Notes: generated from the letters alone by a model not told the origin. 64,000 bases of DNA from Haliscomenobacter sp. (GCA_016713275.1 JADJPL010000028.1:1-64000); one strand, 5' to 3'; shown: positions 29,357-38,705, numbered from the stretch's first letter. Made by a program: numbers and translations.

Positions 29357-30808
29357 ATGGAAGCACTCCTCTCCTGCACGGAAGGTACTTTGTCTCCTTA
29401 TGTGCCTTCCGCTGACAAGCCCTGGGATTCCCGGCGGGCTCAGCATGTGCTGCGGCGCACCGGATTTGGGGCGTCCCCTGCCGATCTCAAAAAAGCCCTT
29501 CTGCTTAGCCCCTCGGCATCGGTTGACCAAATCCTGGACGATGCGCTCGCTTTGCCGCTGCCCCCGGCGCCGCCCTGGGCGGAATTAACCCTTCCTCAGT
29601 ATACGAACTTTCCGGTGGAAGCGTTTGAGCAGGGCCTTTCCTGGGTAAGGCTTTGGATCAAGGATATGATCCGGTTCGGGTTTCGGGAAAAGCTGGCCCT
29701 GTTTTGGCACAATCATTTCGTGACCCAGGCCGAAACCTTTGCCTGCCCCTCCTACCTGTACCAGTACCACAAGCTGCTTCAGCAACATGCGCTGGGCAAT
29801 TTTAAAACCTTTGTAAAGGCCATGGGAACCACCCCCGCCATGCTGGTTTTCCTTAATGGCGTGCAAAACAACCGCTTTTCCCCAAACGAAAATTATGCCC
29901 GCGAGCTGCTGGAACTCTTCACCCTGGGCCGCGACAACGGCTATACCCAGGAAGACATCAAGCAGGTGGCCCGCGCGCTGACCGGATGGATCAGCGTCCC
30001 GGTACTATGCGGCCCCATTGGGTTTGCGCCGTTTTTCTTTGACGACGGGCAAAAAACCATTTTTGGGAAAACCGGCGCCTGGAATTACGAATCCCTCCAC
30101 GATCTGCTGTTTGCCGAGCGCAGCAAGGAAATCGCCCGGTACATCTGCACCAAGCTATACCGGCATTTCGTTCACCCTCAGCCGAACGAAGAAATCATCA
30201 ACGGCATGGCCAAAACCTTTCTGGACAACCAGTTTGAAATCGCGCCGGTGTTGCGGGAGTTGTTTAAAAGCGAACACTTTTTCAGCGACCCCGTGGTGGG
30301 CGTTCAGATCAAAAGTCCGATGGAGCTGATCCTGGGCTTCATCAAAGACGGCCAGTTCGCTTATGATACCGAAGAAATTCTGAACGGCATCTATTATTTG
30401 GGCGGGCTGCTCGGCCAGCAGCTCTTTCAGCCGCCGGACGTTGCCGGATGGCCGGGAAACAGAGCCTGGATCAATAGCGATACCCTCAACGGCCGATGGG
30501 ACACTTTGGATATCTATCTTTTCCTGCTCTACACCCAGCAACCGGAAACGCTTCGCAGCCTGGCCAAAACGCTTGCCTCCAGCCCGAACGACCCCTCTGC
30601 GATCACCTCGGCCATTACCGGTTTTTTTCTGCCTAATGGACTCCAACACCCTGCCGATTATGACCGAGCAGCCAAGGTCCTTAAACACGAGGTGCCTCAA
30701 AACTACTACGATAGCGGGCAATGGAATCTCGACTGGGACATTGCCCCGGCTCAGGTGGCCTTGCTCATCCAATACCTTTACAAGCTCCCCGATTTTCAAT
30801 TGACCTGA
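29357..30808 (+). CDS. DUF1800 family protein
   Basis: About 483 residues. Family landmarks are RAQHVLRRTGFGASPADLKK, LALFWHNHFVTQAETF, NARxxLELFTLGRDNGYTQ (here YARELLELFTLG), and QVARALTGW. The C-terminal part has LFQPPDVAGWPGNRAWINS. The ATG at 29357 is preferred over one at 29315, whose extra residues look non-native. No signal peptide is visible. DUF1800 genes nearly always sit next to a DUF1501 gene, as here (23 bases). The pair is thought to act in export or the cell envelope, but the biochemical function is unknown. Confidence 0.88.
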   Translation: MEALLSCTEGTLSPYVPSADKPWDSRRAQHVLRRTGFGASPADLKKALLLSPSASVDQILDDALALPLPPAPPWAELTLPQYTNFPVEAFEQGLSWVRLWIKDMIRFGFREKLALFWHNHFVTQAETFACPSYLYQYHKLLQQHALGNFKTFVKAMGTTPAMLVFLNGVQNNRFSPNENYARELLELFTLGRDNGYTQEDIKQVARALTGWISVPVLCGPIGFAPFFFDDGQKTIFGKTGAWNYESLHDLLFAERSKEIARYICTKLYRHFVHPQPNEEIINGMAKTFLDNQFEIAPVLRELFKSEHFFSDPVVGVQIKSPMELILGFIKDGQFAYDTEEILNGIYYLGGLLGQQLFQPPDVAGWPGNRAWINSDTLNGRWDTLDIYLFLLYTQQPETLRSLAKTLASSPNDPSAITSAITGFFLPNGLQHPADYDRAAKVLKHEVPQNYYDSGQWNLDWDIAPAQVALLIQYLYKLPDFQLT

Positions 30809-30830
30809 ACCAATATCAACCCTATCTACC

Positions 30831-32450
30831 ATGGCTGACCCAAAATCCCATTCCCACCTATTGCCCGGGGCAACCCTTCAGGATGGGTTGACCCATGAGA
30901 TGGATCACGAGCGATGGAGCCGCAGAGCGTTTATCCGTTCCGTCGGCCTCGCCGGCGCCGGTTCTATGCTTCTCGGCCAGATGCCGGTCACCGCTTTGTC
31001 CGCCTCCCCCCTGGCCTGGTTGCTCGGCGCTGCCGAAACCGACCGGATTCTCGTATTGATTCGCCTGAAAGGCGGAAACGACGGGCAAAACATGATTATT
31101 CCGGTTCACGACTACAGTACCTACAAGTCCAGGCGCCCCCAAATTGCGGTTCCCAATGCCGACATCCTCTCCCTGAGCCCGGAGTCGGGGATGCCTAAAA
31201 GCATGGAGCCCCTCCTTCGGATGTGGCAGGATGGAGGCATGAAAGTGGTTCACAGCATCGGCTATCCGGAGCAAAACCTATCGCATTTCCGGTCTTCCGA
31301 CATCTGGGGTTCTGCCAGCGACTCGGCAGTGGCCGAACCCTCTGGTTGGATGGGACGCTGGCTCGACGGGCGGTTTCCCGATTTTCTGACTGCCCCGCCA
31401 GCCATGCCTCCGGCCGTTCAGATCGGCGGATTTGGGAATCTCCTGTTCTTGAACGACCAGAACATCAACCTGAGTTTTGTTGTCAGCGATCCCAAAGAAT
31501 TGGCGGATATTGCCCAAACGGGGCAACTATTCGACACGACCAACCTGCCGGCATGCTATTACGGCGAACAGCTCGGTTATCTGCGCGCGGTTACCAACAG
31601 TACGTTCCGCTATGCCGGAGTCATCTCGGCTGCTTACAACCAGGGGAAAAACAGCGAAACCTATGGCCCCGGCCTGGGAGAACAACTGGCTATTGTGGCC
31701 CGCCTCATCAAGGGAAATCTGGGAACCCGCGTTTACATGGTCACCCTGGACGGGTTCGACAACCACGCCAATCAATACCAGACGCACCAAAACCTGCTCA
31801 AGGAACTCGCCGGCGCGGTCCGGCATTTTTTCGACGATCTGAAAACCGGTGGCTGGCACGAAAAGGTGCTGGCAATGACCATGTCGGAGTTTGGACGGAG
31901 GCTGGAGCAGAACGCCTCTTTAGGAACGGACCACGGAGCGGCGGCGCCGCTGATGTTATTTGGACCTGGCTTGAACGGGAATGGATTCATTGGGAAAGCG
32001 CCCAAGTTCAGCGATGTGGATTCAGTAGGCAACCTGAAATTCCAGACCGATTTCCGGGAGGTGTACGCCACCGTTCTGGAGCAATGGCTATGCGTGCCTG
32101 GGGCGGAAGTAGACGAGGTGCTGGGTAGACCGTTCAACCGGATTCATTCGCTTGGGCTAAGTTGCAATGCCACCCCGGTGTTTGAGCCCAGGAAACCCGA
32201 GGCCATTCCGATGAGCGTGGCGTATCACGACGGGTACCTATGGCTGGAATTCGAGCTTCCGGCCTCCGCGCCTGTCGATGTGATGCTGTTCAATATGCAA
32301 GGACAGCAGCTATGGAAAAAATCGCTGGGAAAACTCCCGGCAGGCCCGTATCGCGAACAGCTTGGGATTCCCGCTAATTTACCCGCCGGCGCCCAGGTGA
32401 TTACGGTTCGTGCCGGGAACGCCCTGGGAAGCCGGAAAATGATCCGTTAG
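30831..32450 (+). CDS. DUF1501 family protein with Tat signal and type IX-like tail
   Basis: 539 residues. A twin-arginine motif SRRAFIRSVGLAGAGSMLLG around residues 28-50 indicates folded export by Tat. The body carries DUF1501/sulfatase-like features: LIRLKGGNDGQNMIIP, NLSHFRSSDIWGS, and the MTMSEFGRRLEQNASLGTDH block with its conserved GTDHG. The last ~80 residues form a beta-sandwich (LWLEFELPASAPVDVMLFNM, QGQQLWKKSLGKLPAGPYRE) that resembles a Por secretion (type A) sorting domain. If so, the protein crosses the inner membrane by Tat and the outer membrane by the type IX system. The partner is the DUF1800 protein upstream. Confidence 0.88.
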   Translation: MADPKSHSHLLPGATLQDGLTHEMDHERWSRRAFIRSVGLAGAGSMLLGQMPVTALSASPLAWLLGAAETDRILVLIRLKGGNDGQNMIIPVHDYSTYKSRRPQIAVPNADILSLSPESGMPKSMEPLLRMWQDGGMKVVHSIGYPEQNLSHFRSSDIWGSASDSAVAEPSGWMGRWLDGRFPDFLTAPPAMPPAVQIGGFGNLLFLNDQNINLSFVVSDPKELADIAQTGQLFDTTNLPACYYGEQLGYLRAVTNSTFRYAGVISAAYNQGKNSETYGPGLGEQLAIVARLIKGNLGTRVYMVTLDGFDNHANQYQTHQNLLKELAGAVRHFFDDLKTGGWHEKVLAMTMSEFGRRLEQNASLGTDHGAAAPLMLFGPGLNGNGFIGKAPKFSDVDSVGNLKFQTDFREVYATVLEQWLCVPGAEVDEVLGRPFNRIHSLGLSCNATPVFEPRKPEAIPMSVAYHDGYLWLEFELPASAPVDVMLFNMQGQQLWKKSLGKLPAGPYREQLGIPANLPAGAQVITVRAGNALGSRKMIR

Positions 32451-32463
32451 CCTGCGGAAACCG

Positions 32464-35400
32464 TTACATATTCTTTCCGTGGCACTGTTTGAATTTCTTG
32501 CCGCTCCCGCAAGGACAAGGATCGTTCCTGCCTACTTTGGGCTGCATATTTCGTACGGTTTGCGGTTTGGCCTGTTGTTGCCCGGCAGAAGCAGCCGCTC
32601 TGCGTCTTGAGGCATCCTCTTCCTCCCGCTGACGGTTGGTTTGGGTTCGCGTCAAATCGGTCTGTTGCTCCCGCGCCTGTTCCAGCGTCGTGCCGTCTGC
32701 GAAGATCAGGGTACCTTTTGAAAGATAGGAAGTGACTTCCTCGTTGATGTCCACCACCAGTTTTTCAAACAAGTTATAGGCTTCCACTTTATAGATAACA
32801 AGCGGGTCCCGTTGTTCAAAGGATGCCGATTGAACGGAGTCTTTGAGTTCGTCCATAGAGCGCAGGTGCTCTTTCCATTTTTCGTCGATAATGGCCAGAG
32901 CGACTGCCCGCTCAATATCGAGCATGATCGATTTGCCTTTGCTGTTTACAGCGTCTTCGATTTCAGCGGTGACGGTATACGGATTTTTGCGGCCATCGGT
33001 AAAGGGGATCAGGATACGCTTATAGATATGGCCCTGAGTACGGTGTACCTGTTCGATTTGGGGCAAGAGCGCCTCAACGATGTGTTCGCCTTTGCGGTGG
33101 TAATATTCTTTGAATTGTTCAAAAAAAGTTTCCACAAACTCCCCGACCGGAGCTTCTTTGAATGCTGCCTGGTCTATTTGAGGGTCAAAGCCCAGCAAGC
33201 TGACACAACTGCGGCGGAAGGTGTCATAAGTTCCCCCCTGTCGGTGGCTCCGAACCAGGTTGTCGATCATCCCCAGGAAGATATTGTTCAGGTCGACCGA
33301 GATCCGTTCGCCGAAAAGGGCGTTATCGCGTTTTTTATAAATAGCTTCCCGCTGGATATTCATGACATCGTCATACTCCAGGAGGCGCTTCCGCATGCCG
33401 AAGTTGTTTTCCTCCACTTTTTTCTGGGCGCGTTCGATCGACTTGGTCACCATGGAGTGCTGGATCATTTCGCCGTCTTTATGGCCCATACGATCCATCA
33501 GCCGGGCGATGCGGTCGGACTGGAACAAGCGCATCAGGTTGTCTTCCAGAGACACATAGAACTGGGAGGTACCCGGGTCGCCCTGGCGGCCAGAACGGCC
33601 TCTCAACTGGCGATCCACCCGGCGGGATTCATGGCGCTCCGTGCCGATAATCGCCAAACCGCCGGCTTTGCGCACCTCCTCGCCAATCTTGATATCCGTC
33701 CCCCGGCCTGCCATGTTGGTGGCGATCGTCACTTTGCCCGGCCGGCCGGCTTCCGCTACGATCTCCGCTTCCCGCTGGTGTTGTTTGGCGTTGAGGACGT
33801 TGTGGTCGATTTTGCGCATGCCAAGCATTTTGCTCAGCTTTTCCGAAATATCTACCGAGGTGGTCCCGACAAGAACGGGCCGGCCCGCTTCGCTCAGCGC
33901 GACGATTTCCTCGATCACCGCGTTGAACTTCTCCCGGGACGTTTTGAACACCAAGTCTTCTTTGTCTTCCCGGGTTATTGGCCGGTTGGTCGGAATGACC
34001 ACCACATCCAGTTTATAGATCTCCCAGAATTCCCCGGCTTCGGTTTCGGCAGTACCCGTCATACCCGCCAGCTTATGGTACATGCGGAAATAGTTCTGCA
34101 GCGTTACAGTGGCGTAGGTTTGAGTGACCTCTCCGATCTTGACATTCTCTTTGGCTTCCAGCGCCTGATGGAGGCCGTCGGAATACCTGCGGCCTTCCAT
34201 AAGGCGGCCGGTCTGCTCGTCTACGATCTTGACCTGGCCTTCGATCACCACGTACTCCTCGTCGCGCTCAAAAAGCGTATATGCCTTGAGCAACTGGTGG
34301 ATGGAATGCAGGCGCCGGGATTTTACAGCATAATCCTGAGACAGGTGGGTTTTGGCTTCTTCCTTTTCCGTTGCAGTCAATTCGGTGTTATTGTCGATAT
34401 CCACCAAGCCCGAAACCACGTCCGGCATAACAAAGAAGCTGGAATCGGAATTCCCTTTGGAGAGGTATTCTACCCCCTCTTCGGTCAATTCGACCGAGCG
34501 GTTTTTTTCATCGATGACGAACAGGAGCGGCGCATCCACGAGGTGCATATTTTTGGACTGCTCCTGCATGTAGTAGTTCTCCGTTCGCTGAAGGAGCACC
34601 TTGACGCCTTCCTCCGACAGAAACTTGATCAGGGGGCGGTTTTTGGGCAGGGCGCGGTAGGAGCGCAGCAATGCCATTCCCGCTTGGCCTTCCTCGACGC
34701 CCGGTTTGTTCTCGGAGAACAGCCTGCGGGCTTCGGCGAGGTAGTCGGTAGCCATCTTCCGCTGGGCGGCGATGAGACGTTCAATTTGAGGTTTGAGGTC
34801 GATGTATTCCTGGTCTTCGGCGAGCTGGCCAACGGGGCCGGAAATGATGAGCGGAGTTCGCGCATCGTCGACCAGGACGGAGTCCACTTCGTCGACCATT
34901 GCGTAGTGGTGCCGGCGCTGCACTTTTTCGTCGCTGCTGCGCACCATATTGTCCCGCAGGTAATCAAAGCCAAATTCGTTATTGGTACCGTAGGTTACGT
35001 CACATTTGTAGGCATTAATCCTGCCCTCGGAATGCGGCTGGTATTTATCGATGCAATCGACCCTAAGGAATAAAAACTCGAATATGGGTCCGACCCACTC
35101 CGAATCCCGCCGGGCCAGGTAATCGTTGACCGTTACGATGTGCACGCCCCGCCCTCCAAGGCCGTTGAGGTAAGCCGGAAGGGTGGCTACCAGCGTTTTT
35201 CCTTCCCCTGTGGCCATTTCGGCGATTTTTCCGTCGTGAAGGACCATCCCGCCGATGAGCTGCACATCGTAATGGATCATATTCCATGCAATCTGGCCTC
35301 CTGCGGCTGTCCAGGAGTTTTTCCAGATCGCCTGATCTCCCTCGATTTGGATGTAGGATTTTTGCGGGTGCGCCGCTAAATTCCGGTCGTGTTCCGTAGC

Positions 35401-35799
35401 TTTGACCGTCAGGGTTTCGTTTTCCTTAAAGCGGCGGGCGGTTTCGCGGACAACTGCAAACGCTTCCGGAAGGATTTCTTTCAGGACAATTTCCAGCTGC
35501 TTATTGCGCTCCTTGACCAATTGATCGATCTGGGAGAAGTAATCTTCTTTCTGGTCGAGGTCGTCCGTTTCAGCGGCTGCTTCGTGGAGGTGGTCCATTT
35601 CTTCGTCTATCTCGCGGAGAAACTCGGAGATGCGCTGTTTGAACTCCGCGGTTTTGTGGCGGAGTTCGTCGTTGGTTACCGAAGAAAGGGATTCGCCGAT
35701 GCGGTTAATTTCCTCGACGATGGGCAAGTAGGTGCGAATGTCTCTTTCGTACTTCGTGCCGAATAATTTTTGGAGCGATTTGCCTAAAATGCCGAGCAT
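32464..35799 (-). CDS. secA: Preprotein translocase ATPase SecA
   Basis: Motor of the Sec export pathway. 1,111 residues, longer than E. coli SecA because of Bacteroidota-type insertions. Walker A is MATGEGKTLVA (about 195-205). NDYLARRDSEWVGPIFEFL, MVDEVDSVLVDDARTPLIIS (DEAD-like) and TNMAGRGTDIKIG are present, followed by GTERHESRRVDRQLRGRSGR. The end carries the zinc-binding NDPCPCGSGKKFKQCHG used for SecB or ribosome contact. A TATCTTTG -7-like element lies 56 bases upstream of the ATG (complement at 35855-35862). The stop is 13 bases from the convergent DUF1501 stop. Confidence 0.97.
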   Translation of the reverse strand: MLGILGKSLQKLFGTKYERDIRTYLPIVEEINRIGESLSSVTNDELRHKTAEFKQRISEFLREIDEEMDHLHEAAAETDDLDQKEDYFSQIDQLVKERNKQLEIVLKEILPEAFAVVRETARRFKENETLTVKATEHDRNLAAHPQKSYIQIEGDQAIWKNSWTAAGGQIAWNMIHYDVQLIGGMVLHDGKIAEMATGEGKTLVATLPAYLNGLGGRGVHIVTVNDYLARRDSEWVGPIFEFLFLRVDCIDKYQPHSEGRINAYKCDVTYGTNNEFGFDYLRDNMVRSSDEKVQRRHHYAMVDEVDSVLVDDARTPLIISGPVGQLAEDQEYIDLKPQIERLIAAQRKMATDYLAEARRLFSENKPGVEEGQAGMALLRSYRALPKNRPLIKFLSEEGVKVLLQRTENYYMQEQSKNMHLVDAPLLFVIDEKNRSVELTEEGVEYLSKGNSDSSFFVMPDVVSGLVDIDNNTELTATEKEEAKTHLSQDYAVKSRRLHSIHQLLKAYTLFERDEEYVVIEGQVKIVDEQTGRLMEGRRYSDGLHQALEAKENVKIGEVTQTYATVTLQNYFRMYHKLAGMTGTAETEAGEFWEIYKLDVVVIPTNRPITREDKEDLVFKTSREKFNAVIEEIVALSEAGRPVLVGTTSVDISEKLSKMLGMRKIDHNVLNAKQHQREAEIVAEAGRPGKVTIATNMAGRGTDIKIGEEVRKAGGLAIIGTERHESRRVDRQLRGRSGRQGDPGTSQFYVSLEDNLMRLFQSDRIARLMDRMGHKDGEMIQHSMVTKSIERAQKKVEENNFGMRKRLLEYDDVMNIQREAIYKKRDNALFGERISVDLNNIFLGMIDNLVRSHRQGGTYDTFRRSCVSLLGFDPQIDQAAFKEAPVGEFVETFFEQFKEYYHRKGEHIVEALLPQIEQVHRTQGHIYKRILIPFTDGRKNPYTVTAEIEDAVNSKGKSIMLDIERAVALAIIDEKWKEHLRSMDELKDSVQSASFEQRDPLVIYKVEAYNLFEKLVVDINEEVTSYLSKGTLIFADGTTLEQAREQQTDLTRTQTNRQREEEDASRRRAAASAGQQQAKPQTVRNMQPKVGRNDPCPCGSGKKFKQCHGKNM

Positions 35800-35854
35800 G
35801 GTATGCTTTTGATTAATGAGCGGTTTAAACTGGAAGCGCCGGTTTGAACGCCCG

Positions 35855-35862
35855 CAAAGATA
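35855..35862 (-). promoter_or_regulatory. Candidate secA promoter -7 element
   Basis: The minus strand reads TATCTTTG, matching the Bacteroidota -7 consensus TAnnTTTG, 56 bases before the secA start. I do not see a good TTTG -33 box at the expected spacing, so the call rests on the -7 element alone. Confidence 0.4.
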
Positions 35863-36021
35863 AGAATAATTGTTACGCGGTGAACGCGCGGCAGCCTTCG
35901 GCTGCTGACGTCAATTAAACGCAAAATAGAGGCTGCGAATGGCGTACCAAAAAATAAAAAAACGCGCAGGTACGTCAAAATGGCAGTAACAATTCAACAA
36001 GCCAGAGAAAATTTCGGTTGA

Positions 36022-36846
36022 ATGGACAGGGCATTTAAAAACAAGCGTATGGAACGGCTTTTGCAACGGGCGGATAAAGACCCCCGCTTTCTTTTTTTTC
36101 TTCCTTTTTGCTTGCTTGCTCTCTTGCCGAGCTGCCAAAAAGAGGGTGGGTACCGGGACATCCGGGGATATTATTATCCGCTGAACGAGCTCCAGGATGG
36201 GTTGGTTTACGAATACCGGGCCGATGGGATGCCCGAATTGGGGCCTTCGTACTGGTATTTGCGGTTTTCTCCCGGCCCGGAAGGGAATTTCCTGCATTCG
36301 ACCTTATACGAACAAGACCTGATTCCGGCGCAGCAACTCAAGGAGGAAGTGGTATCGAACGGCATGTTATTGCGGCAGCTTTACCTCTACGGAAGAGACA
36401 GTTTGCCCGGAGGCCGCCAAAACCGGTCGGAAGCGGAAATTATTTCTCCCAGCGCCTTCCCGTTTCAGGTTCGGGAGCAGGGAGGGGTTTTCCTGTACCA
36501 CGTGCGCTGGCAAGATCCAGGCGATTCCCTGGCCTGGTACACGGTGATCAAAAACCGGTATTTTGCAGGGGATACCACGTTTGTCTTTGAAGGGAAAACG
36601 TACCCGGCGGTGAAATTTGAACTCAAAGAACACATTGAACTCGATCAGATCGGAGTTTTTGAAAGCACCTACCCGGGAATGGAGATCTACGCCAAGGAGC
36701 TGGGCCTGGTCTATTTCCGAAAAGAAATCCAGGAAAACATGATGCTTGCGTACCGTTTGAAGTCCCGGTTTTCTATGGAAAAGCTGGAGGAACGGTTTAG
36801 GTCCCGATATTCCACTGGCGCAGAACCCGCAGAGAAAAAAAGATAA
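36022..36846 (+). CDS. Lipoprotein of unknown function
   Basis: 274 residues. The N-terminus holds a hydrophobic stretch (RFLFFLPFCLLALLPSC) ending in a lipobox Cys, so it should be a lipoprotein. The start may be MERLLQRADKDP at 36049 rather than the first ATG. The mature part begins QKEGGYRDIRGYYYPLNELQ, typical of unnamed Bacteroidota lipoproteins. It has alternating strands and no catalytic motif I recognise. It stands alone, divergent from secA and upstream of a tRNA gene. Confidence 0.8.
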   Translation: MDRAFKNKRMERLLQRADKDPRFLFFLPFCLLALLPSCQKEGGYRDIRGYYYPLNELQDGLVYEYRADGMPELGPSYWYLRFSPGPEGNFLHSTLYEQDLIPAQQLKEEVVSNGMLLRQLYLYGRDSLPGGRQNRSEAEIISPSAFPFQVREQGGVFLYHVRWQDPGDSLAWYTVIKNRYFAGDTTFVFEGKTYPAVKFELKEHIELDQIGVFESTYPGMEIYAKELGLVYFRKEIQENMMLAYRLKSRFSMEKLEERFRSRYSTGAEPAEKKR

Positions 36847-36876
36847 CAGAGCCCGGCACAATTCAAAACAAATCCA

Positions 36877-36884
36877 TATCTTTG
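36877..36884 (+). promoter_or_regulatory. Candidate tRNA-Cys promoter -7 element
   Basis: TATCTTTG, followed by CAACTCCG, matches the TAnnTTTG consensus and lies 33 bases before the tRNA. There is no obvious TTTG box about 20 bases upstream. Confidence 0.45.
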
Positions 36885-36916
36885 CAACTCCGTAGAAAAC
36901 CGGAAATTTCTTACCG

Positions 36917-36987
36917 GGTCGGGTGGCCGAGTGGCTAGGCAGAGGTCTGCAAAACCTCGTACGGCAGTTCGAATCTGCTCCCGACCT
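36917..36987 (+). tRNA. tRNA-Cys (GCA)
   Basis: A full cloverleaf can be drawn. The acceptor GGTCGGG pairs with CCCGACC, the D arm is GCC...GGC, and the anticodon stem GAGGT/ACCTC encloses CTGCAAA (anticodon GCA). The T loop is TTCGAAT in a GGCAG/CTGCT stem, and the discriminator is T, as expected for tRNA-Cys. CCA is not encoded. Confidence 0.95.
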
Positions 36988-36992
36988 CTCTA

Positions 36993-37036
36993 AGGCAGGC
37001 GCTCCCCAGGTTAACCGGAGGGCGCCTTTACTTTTC
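36993..37036 (+). terminator. Hairpin after tRNA-Cys
   Basis: AGGCGCTCC and GGAGGGCGCCT pair with one bulged G around a short loop, followed by TTTACTTTT. This fits a Rho-independent terminator for the tRNA transcript. It ends 18 bases before the TerC-family start. Confidence 0.65.
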
Positions 37037-37053
37037 AGATCATTTAACGAAAA

Positions 37054-38016
37054 ATGGCAATACTCTGGATTGGTTTTATTGCGCTGATCATTCTCCTGCT
37101 CGCTCTTGACCTGGGAGTTTTAAACAGAAAAGCGCATGCCATTTCGGCAAGGGAAGCTCTGCGCTGGACTAGCGTCTGGGTCACGGTTTCGCTCCTGTTC
37201 AGCATTTTCATCTACTTTGCCTACGAAAACAACTGGTTGCATTATGCGGCCTCGAGCAACTATAGCGGGCAAAAAGCCGTACTGACCTATCTGACCGGAT
37301 ACCTCGTGGAGCAATCGCTCAGCATAGACAATATCTTTGTCATCGCGGTCATTTTTGCCTACTTCCGCATTCCGGCGGCTAATCAGCATCGGGTATTGTT
37401 CTGGGGTATCCTGGGCGCTATTGTGTTTAGGGGCATCATGATCGGCATCGGCGTGGTGTTGATTCAGAACTTTGGCTGGATAATGTACGTATTTGGCGCC
37501 ATTCTGTTATACGCCGCCTATCAGATGTATGTTTCCGGGGAACACGAAGCGGTGGAGATTGAGCGCAACGCCACCTTGCGCCTGATCAAACGGTTTTTAC
37601 CAATCACAAAAAGTTTTCACGGCGACCGCTTTTTTGTCCGCAGAATGGGCGTACGGGCTGCTACGCCATTATTTGTCGCCCTGATGGTCGTGGAAACCAC
37701 CGACATCATGTTCGCGTTTGATAGTATCCCCGCTATTTTTGCTATAACCACCGATCCATTTCTGGTGTTCACGTCGAATATTTTTGCGATTCTTGGGCTG
37801 CGCTCCCTGTATTTTGTCCTGGCATCCATTCTGGACAAATTCACGTACCTGAGGTACAGCCTGGTTTTTATTCTTGGTTTTGTAGGCATCAAAATGATCA
37901 CGTCCCATTGGGTTCATTTGCCTGAATGGCTGTCGCTGGTCGTGATCCTGTGTGCACTGGCTGCTGGCATTCTTCCTTCCTTGCTGTTGAAGAAAAGCCT
38001 GGATGAGGGGAAGTAA
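37054..38016 (+). CDS. TerC/Alx-family integral membrane protein
   Basis: 320 residues, about eight or nine membrane helices. The family signature EQSLSIDNIFVIAVIFAYF (conserved acidic Asp) and the second acidic VVETTDIMFAFDSIPAIFAI are both present. Related Alx/TerC proteins export manganese or protect from metal stress; tellurite resistance gave the family its name. The start MAILWIGFIALIILLLALDL is the first helix. No riboswitch-like structure is evident in the short leader. A palindromic R element begins 4 bases after the stop. Confidence 0.92.
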   Translation: MAILWIGFIALIILLLALDLGVLNRKAHAISAREALRWTSVWVTVSLLFSIFIYFAYENNWLHYAASSNYSGQKAVLTYLTGYLVEQSLSIDNIFVIAVIFAYFRIPAANQHRVLFWGILGAIVFRGIMIGIGVVLIQNFGWIMYVFGAILLYAAYQMYVSGEHEAVEIERNATLRLIKRFLPITKSFHGDRFFVRRMGVRAATPLFVALMVVETTDIMFAFDSIPAIFAITTDPFLVFTSNIFAILGLRSLYFVLASILDKFTYLRYSLVFILGFVGIKMITSHWVHLPEWLSLVVILCALAAGILPSLLLKKSLDEGK

Positions 38017-38019
38017 GCC

Positions 38020-38175
38020 GGGGCTGTCTCAAAAGACCACTCTTTGCCTCCGCATGAAATTTTAGTTTCTTTTTTCAATTTCAACAAAAAATTGCTTTGC
38101 ATTTTTTTGTTGAAATTGAAAGAAGAAACTATTTTTTTGCTGCCTTGGGCAAAAACCGTCTTTTGAGACAGCCCC
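38020..38175. repeat. Palindromic intergenic element, family R, copy 2
   Basis: 156 bp. Outer arms GGGGCTGTCTCAAAAGAC / GTCTTTTGAGACAGCCCC pair perfectly over 18 bp. An inner stem of about 30 bp (TAGTTTCTTTTTTCAATTTC and its complement) is nearly perfect. It sits between the TerC-family gene and the DUF2147 gene. Confidence 0.93.
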
Positions 38176-38230
38176 ATTTAGGGACGAGCTGCTCCCCCAA
38201 TGGGTCCGTAGGCCGATTTTAGCTTCATGA

Positions 38231-38680
38231 ATGTTAAATCGCAAACCATTGCTTATGCTTGTCAATGCGCTGCTGTTCCTTTTTCTCTCCAATGGCTTTG
38301 CCCTTACCTCCGGCTCCCCGGTTGGGGTTTGGAAAACCATCGACGACGAAACCGGGCAGCCCAAATCACATGTGGAGTTGTATCTTCGAAATGGAAAACT
38401 ATACGGCAAGATTGTCCGCCTGCTCCAAAAACCCGCCGATACGCTTTGTGAAAAATGCAAAGGGGATAAAAAGGACAAACCGGTGCTTGCTATGGTCATT
38501 GTGGAGCACCTAACCCAGGAAGGCGGGGTTTGGAAAGGGGGCACTATTCTCGATCCAGAATCCGGAAACACGTATGCCTGCAGCATTTGGCTCGAAGATG
38601 GGAATCTTCGGGTGCGGGGAAAACACTGGACCGGGTTGTTCCGCACCCAGACCTGGTACCGGGTCCAGGAACCCAAATAA
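38231..38680 (+). CDS. DUF2147 family secreted protein
   Basis: 149 residues with an N-terminal signal peptide (LLMLVNALLFLFLSNGFA). The family core is VGVWKTIDDETGQPKSHVEL, YGKIVRLL, a CEKCKGDKKDKPVLAMVIV block with its Cys pair, and GTILDPESGNTYACSIWLED. It closes with RVRGKHWTGLFRTQTWYRV. Proteins of this family are small beta-barrels exported to the periplasm, with no known ligand. A perfect 20-bp palindrome lies 5 bases after the stop. Confidence 0.9.
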   Translation: MLNRKPLLMLVNALLFLFLSNGFALTSGSPVGVWKTIDDETGQPKSHVELYLRNGKLYGKIVRLLQKPADTLCEKCKGDKKDKPVLAMVIVEHLTQEGGVWKGGTILDPESGNTYACSIWLEDGNLRVRGKHWTGLFRTQTWYRVQEPK

Positions 38681-38685
38681 AATGA

Positions 38686-38705
38686 TTTTCCAAGCGCTTG
38701 GAAAA
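38686..38705. promoter_or_regulatory. Perfect 20-bp palindrome, possible operator
   Basis: TTTTCCAAGCGCTTGGAAAA is fully self-complementary with an AAGCGCTT centre, the pattern of LacI-family operators. It lies 82 bases upstream of the small protein gene at 38788. Its position right after DUF2147 would also allow a short hairpin terminator role. No LacI-type regulator is seen in the window. Confidence 0.5.

Noticed and set aside
32812..35073. 753-codon plus-strand ORF opposite secA
   Set aside because: Antisense shadow; secA has every expected motif and this frame has none.
36988..37053. Manganese riboswitch (yybP-ykoY) in front of the TerC-family gene
   Set aside because: The leader is too short and its hairpin is a tRNA terminator.
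38020..38175. Intrinsic terminator only, for family R copy 2
   Set aside because: A plain terminator does not explain identical ends and inner stem at four unrelated loci, so it is treated as a repeat element that may also terminate.
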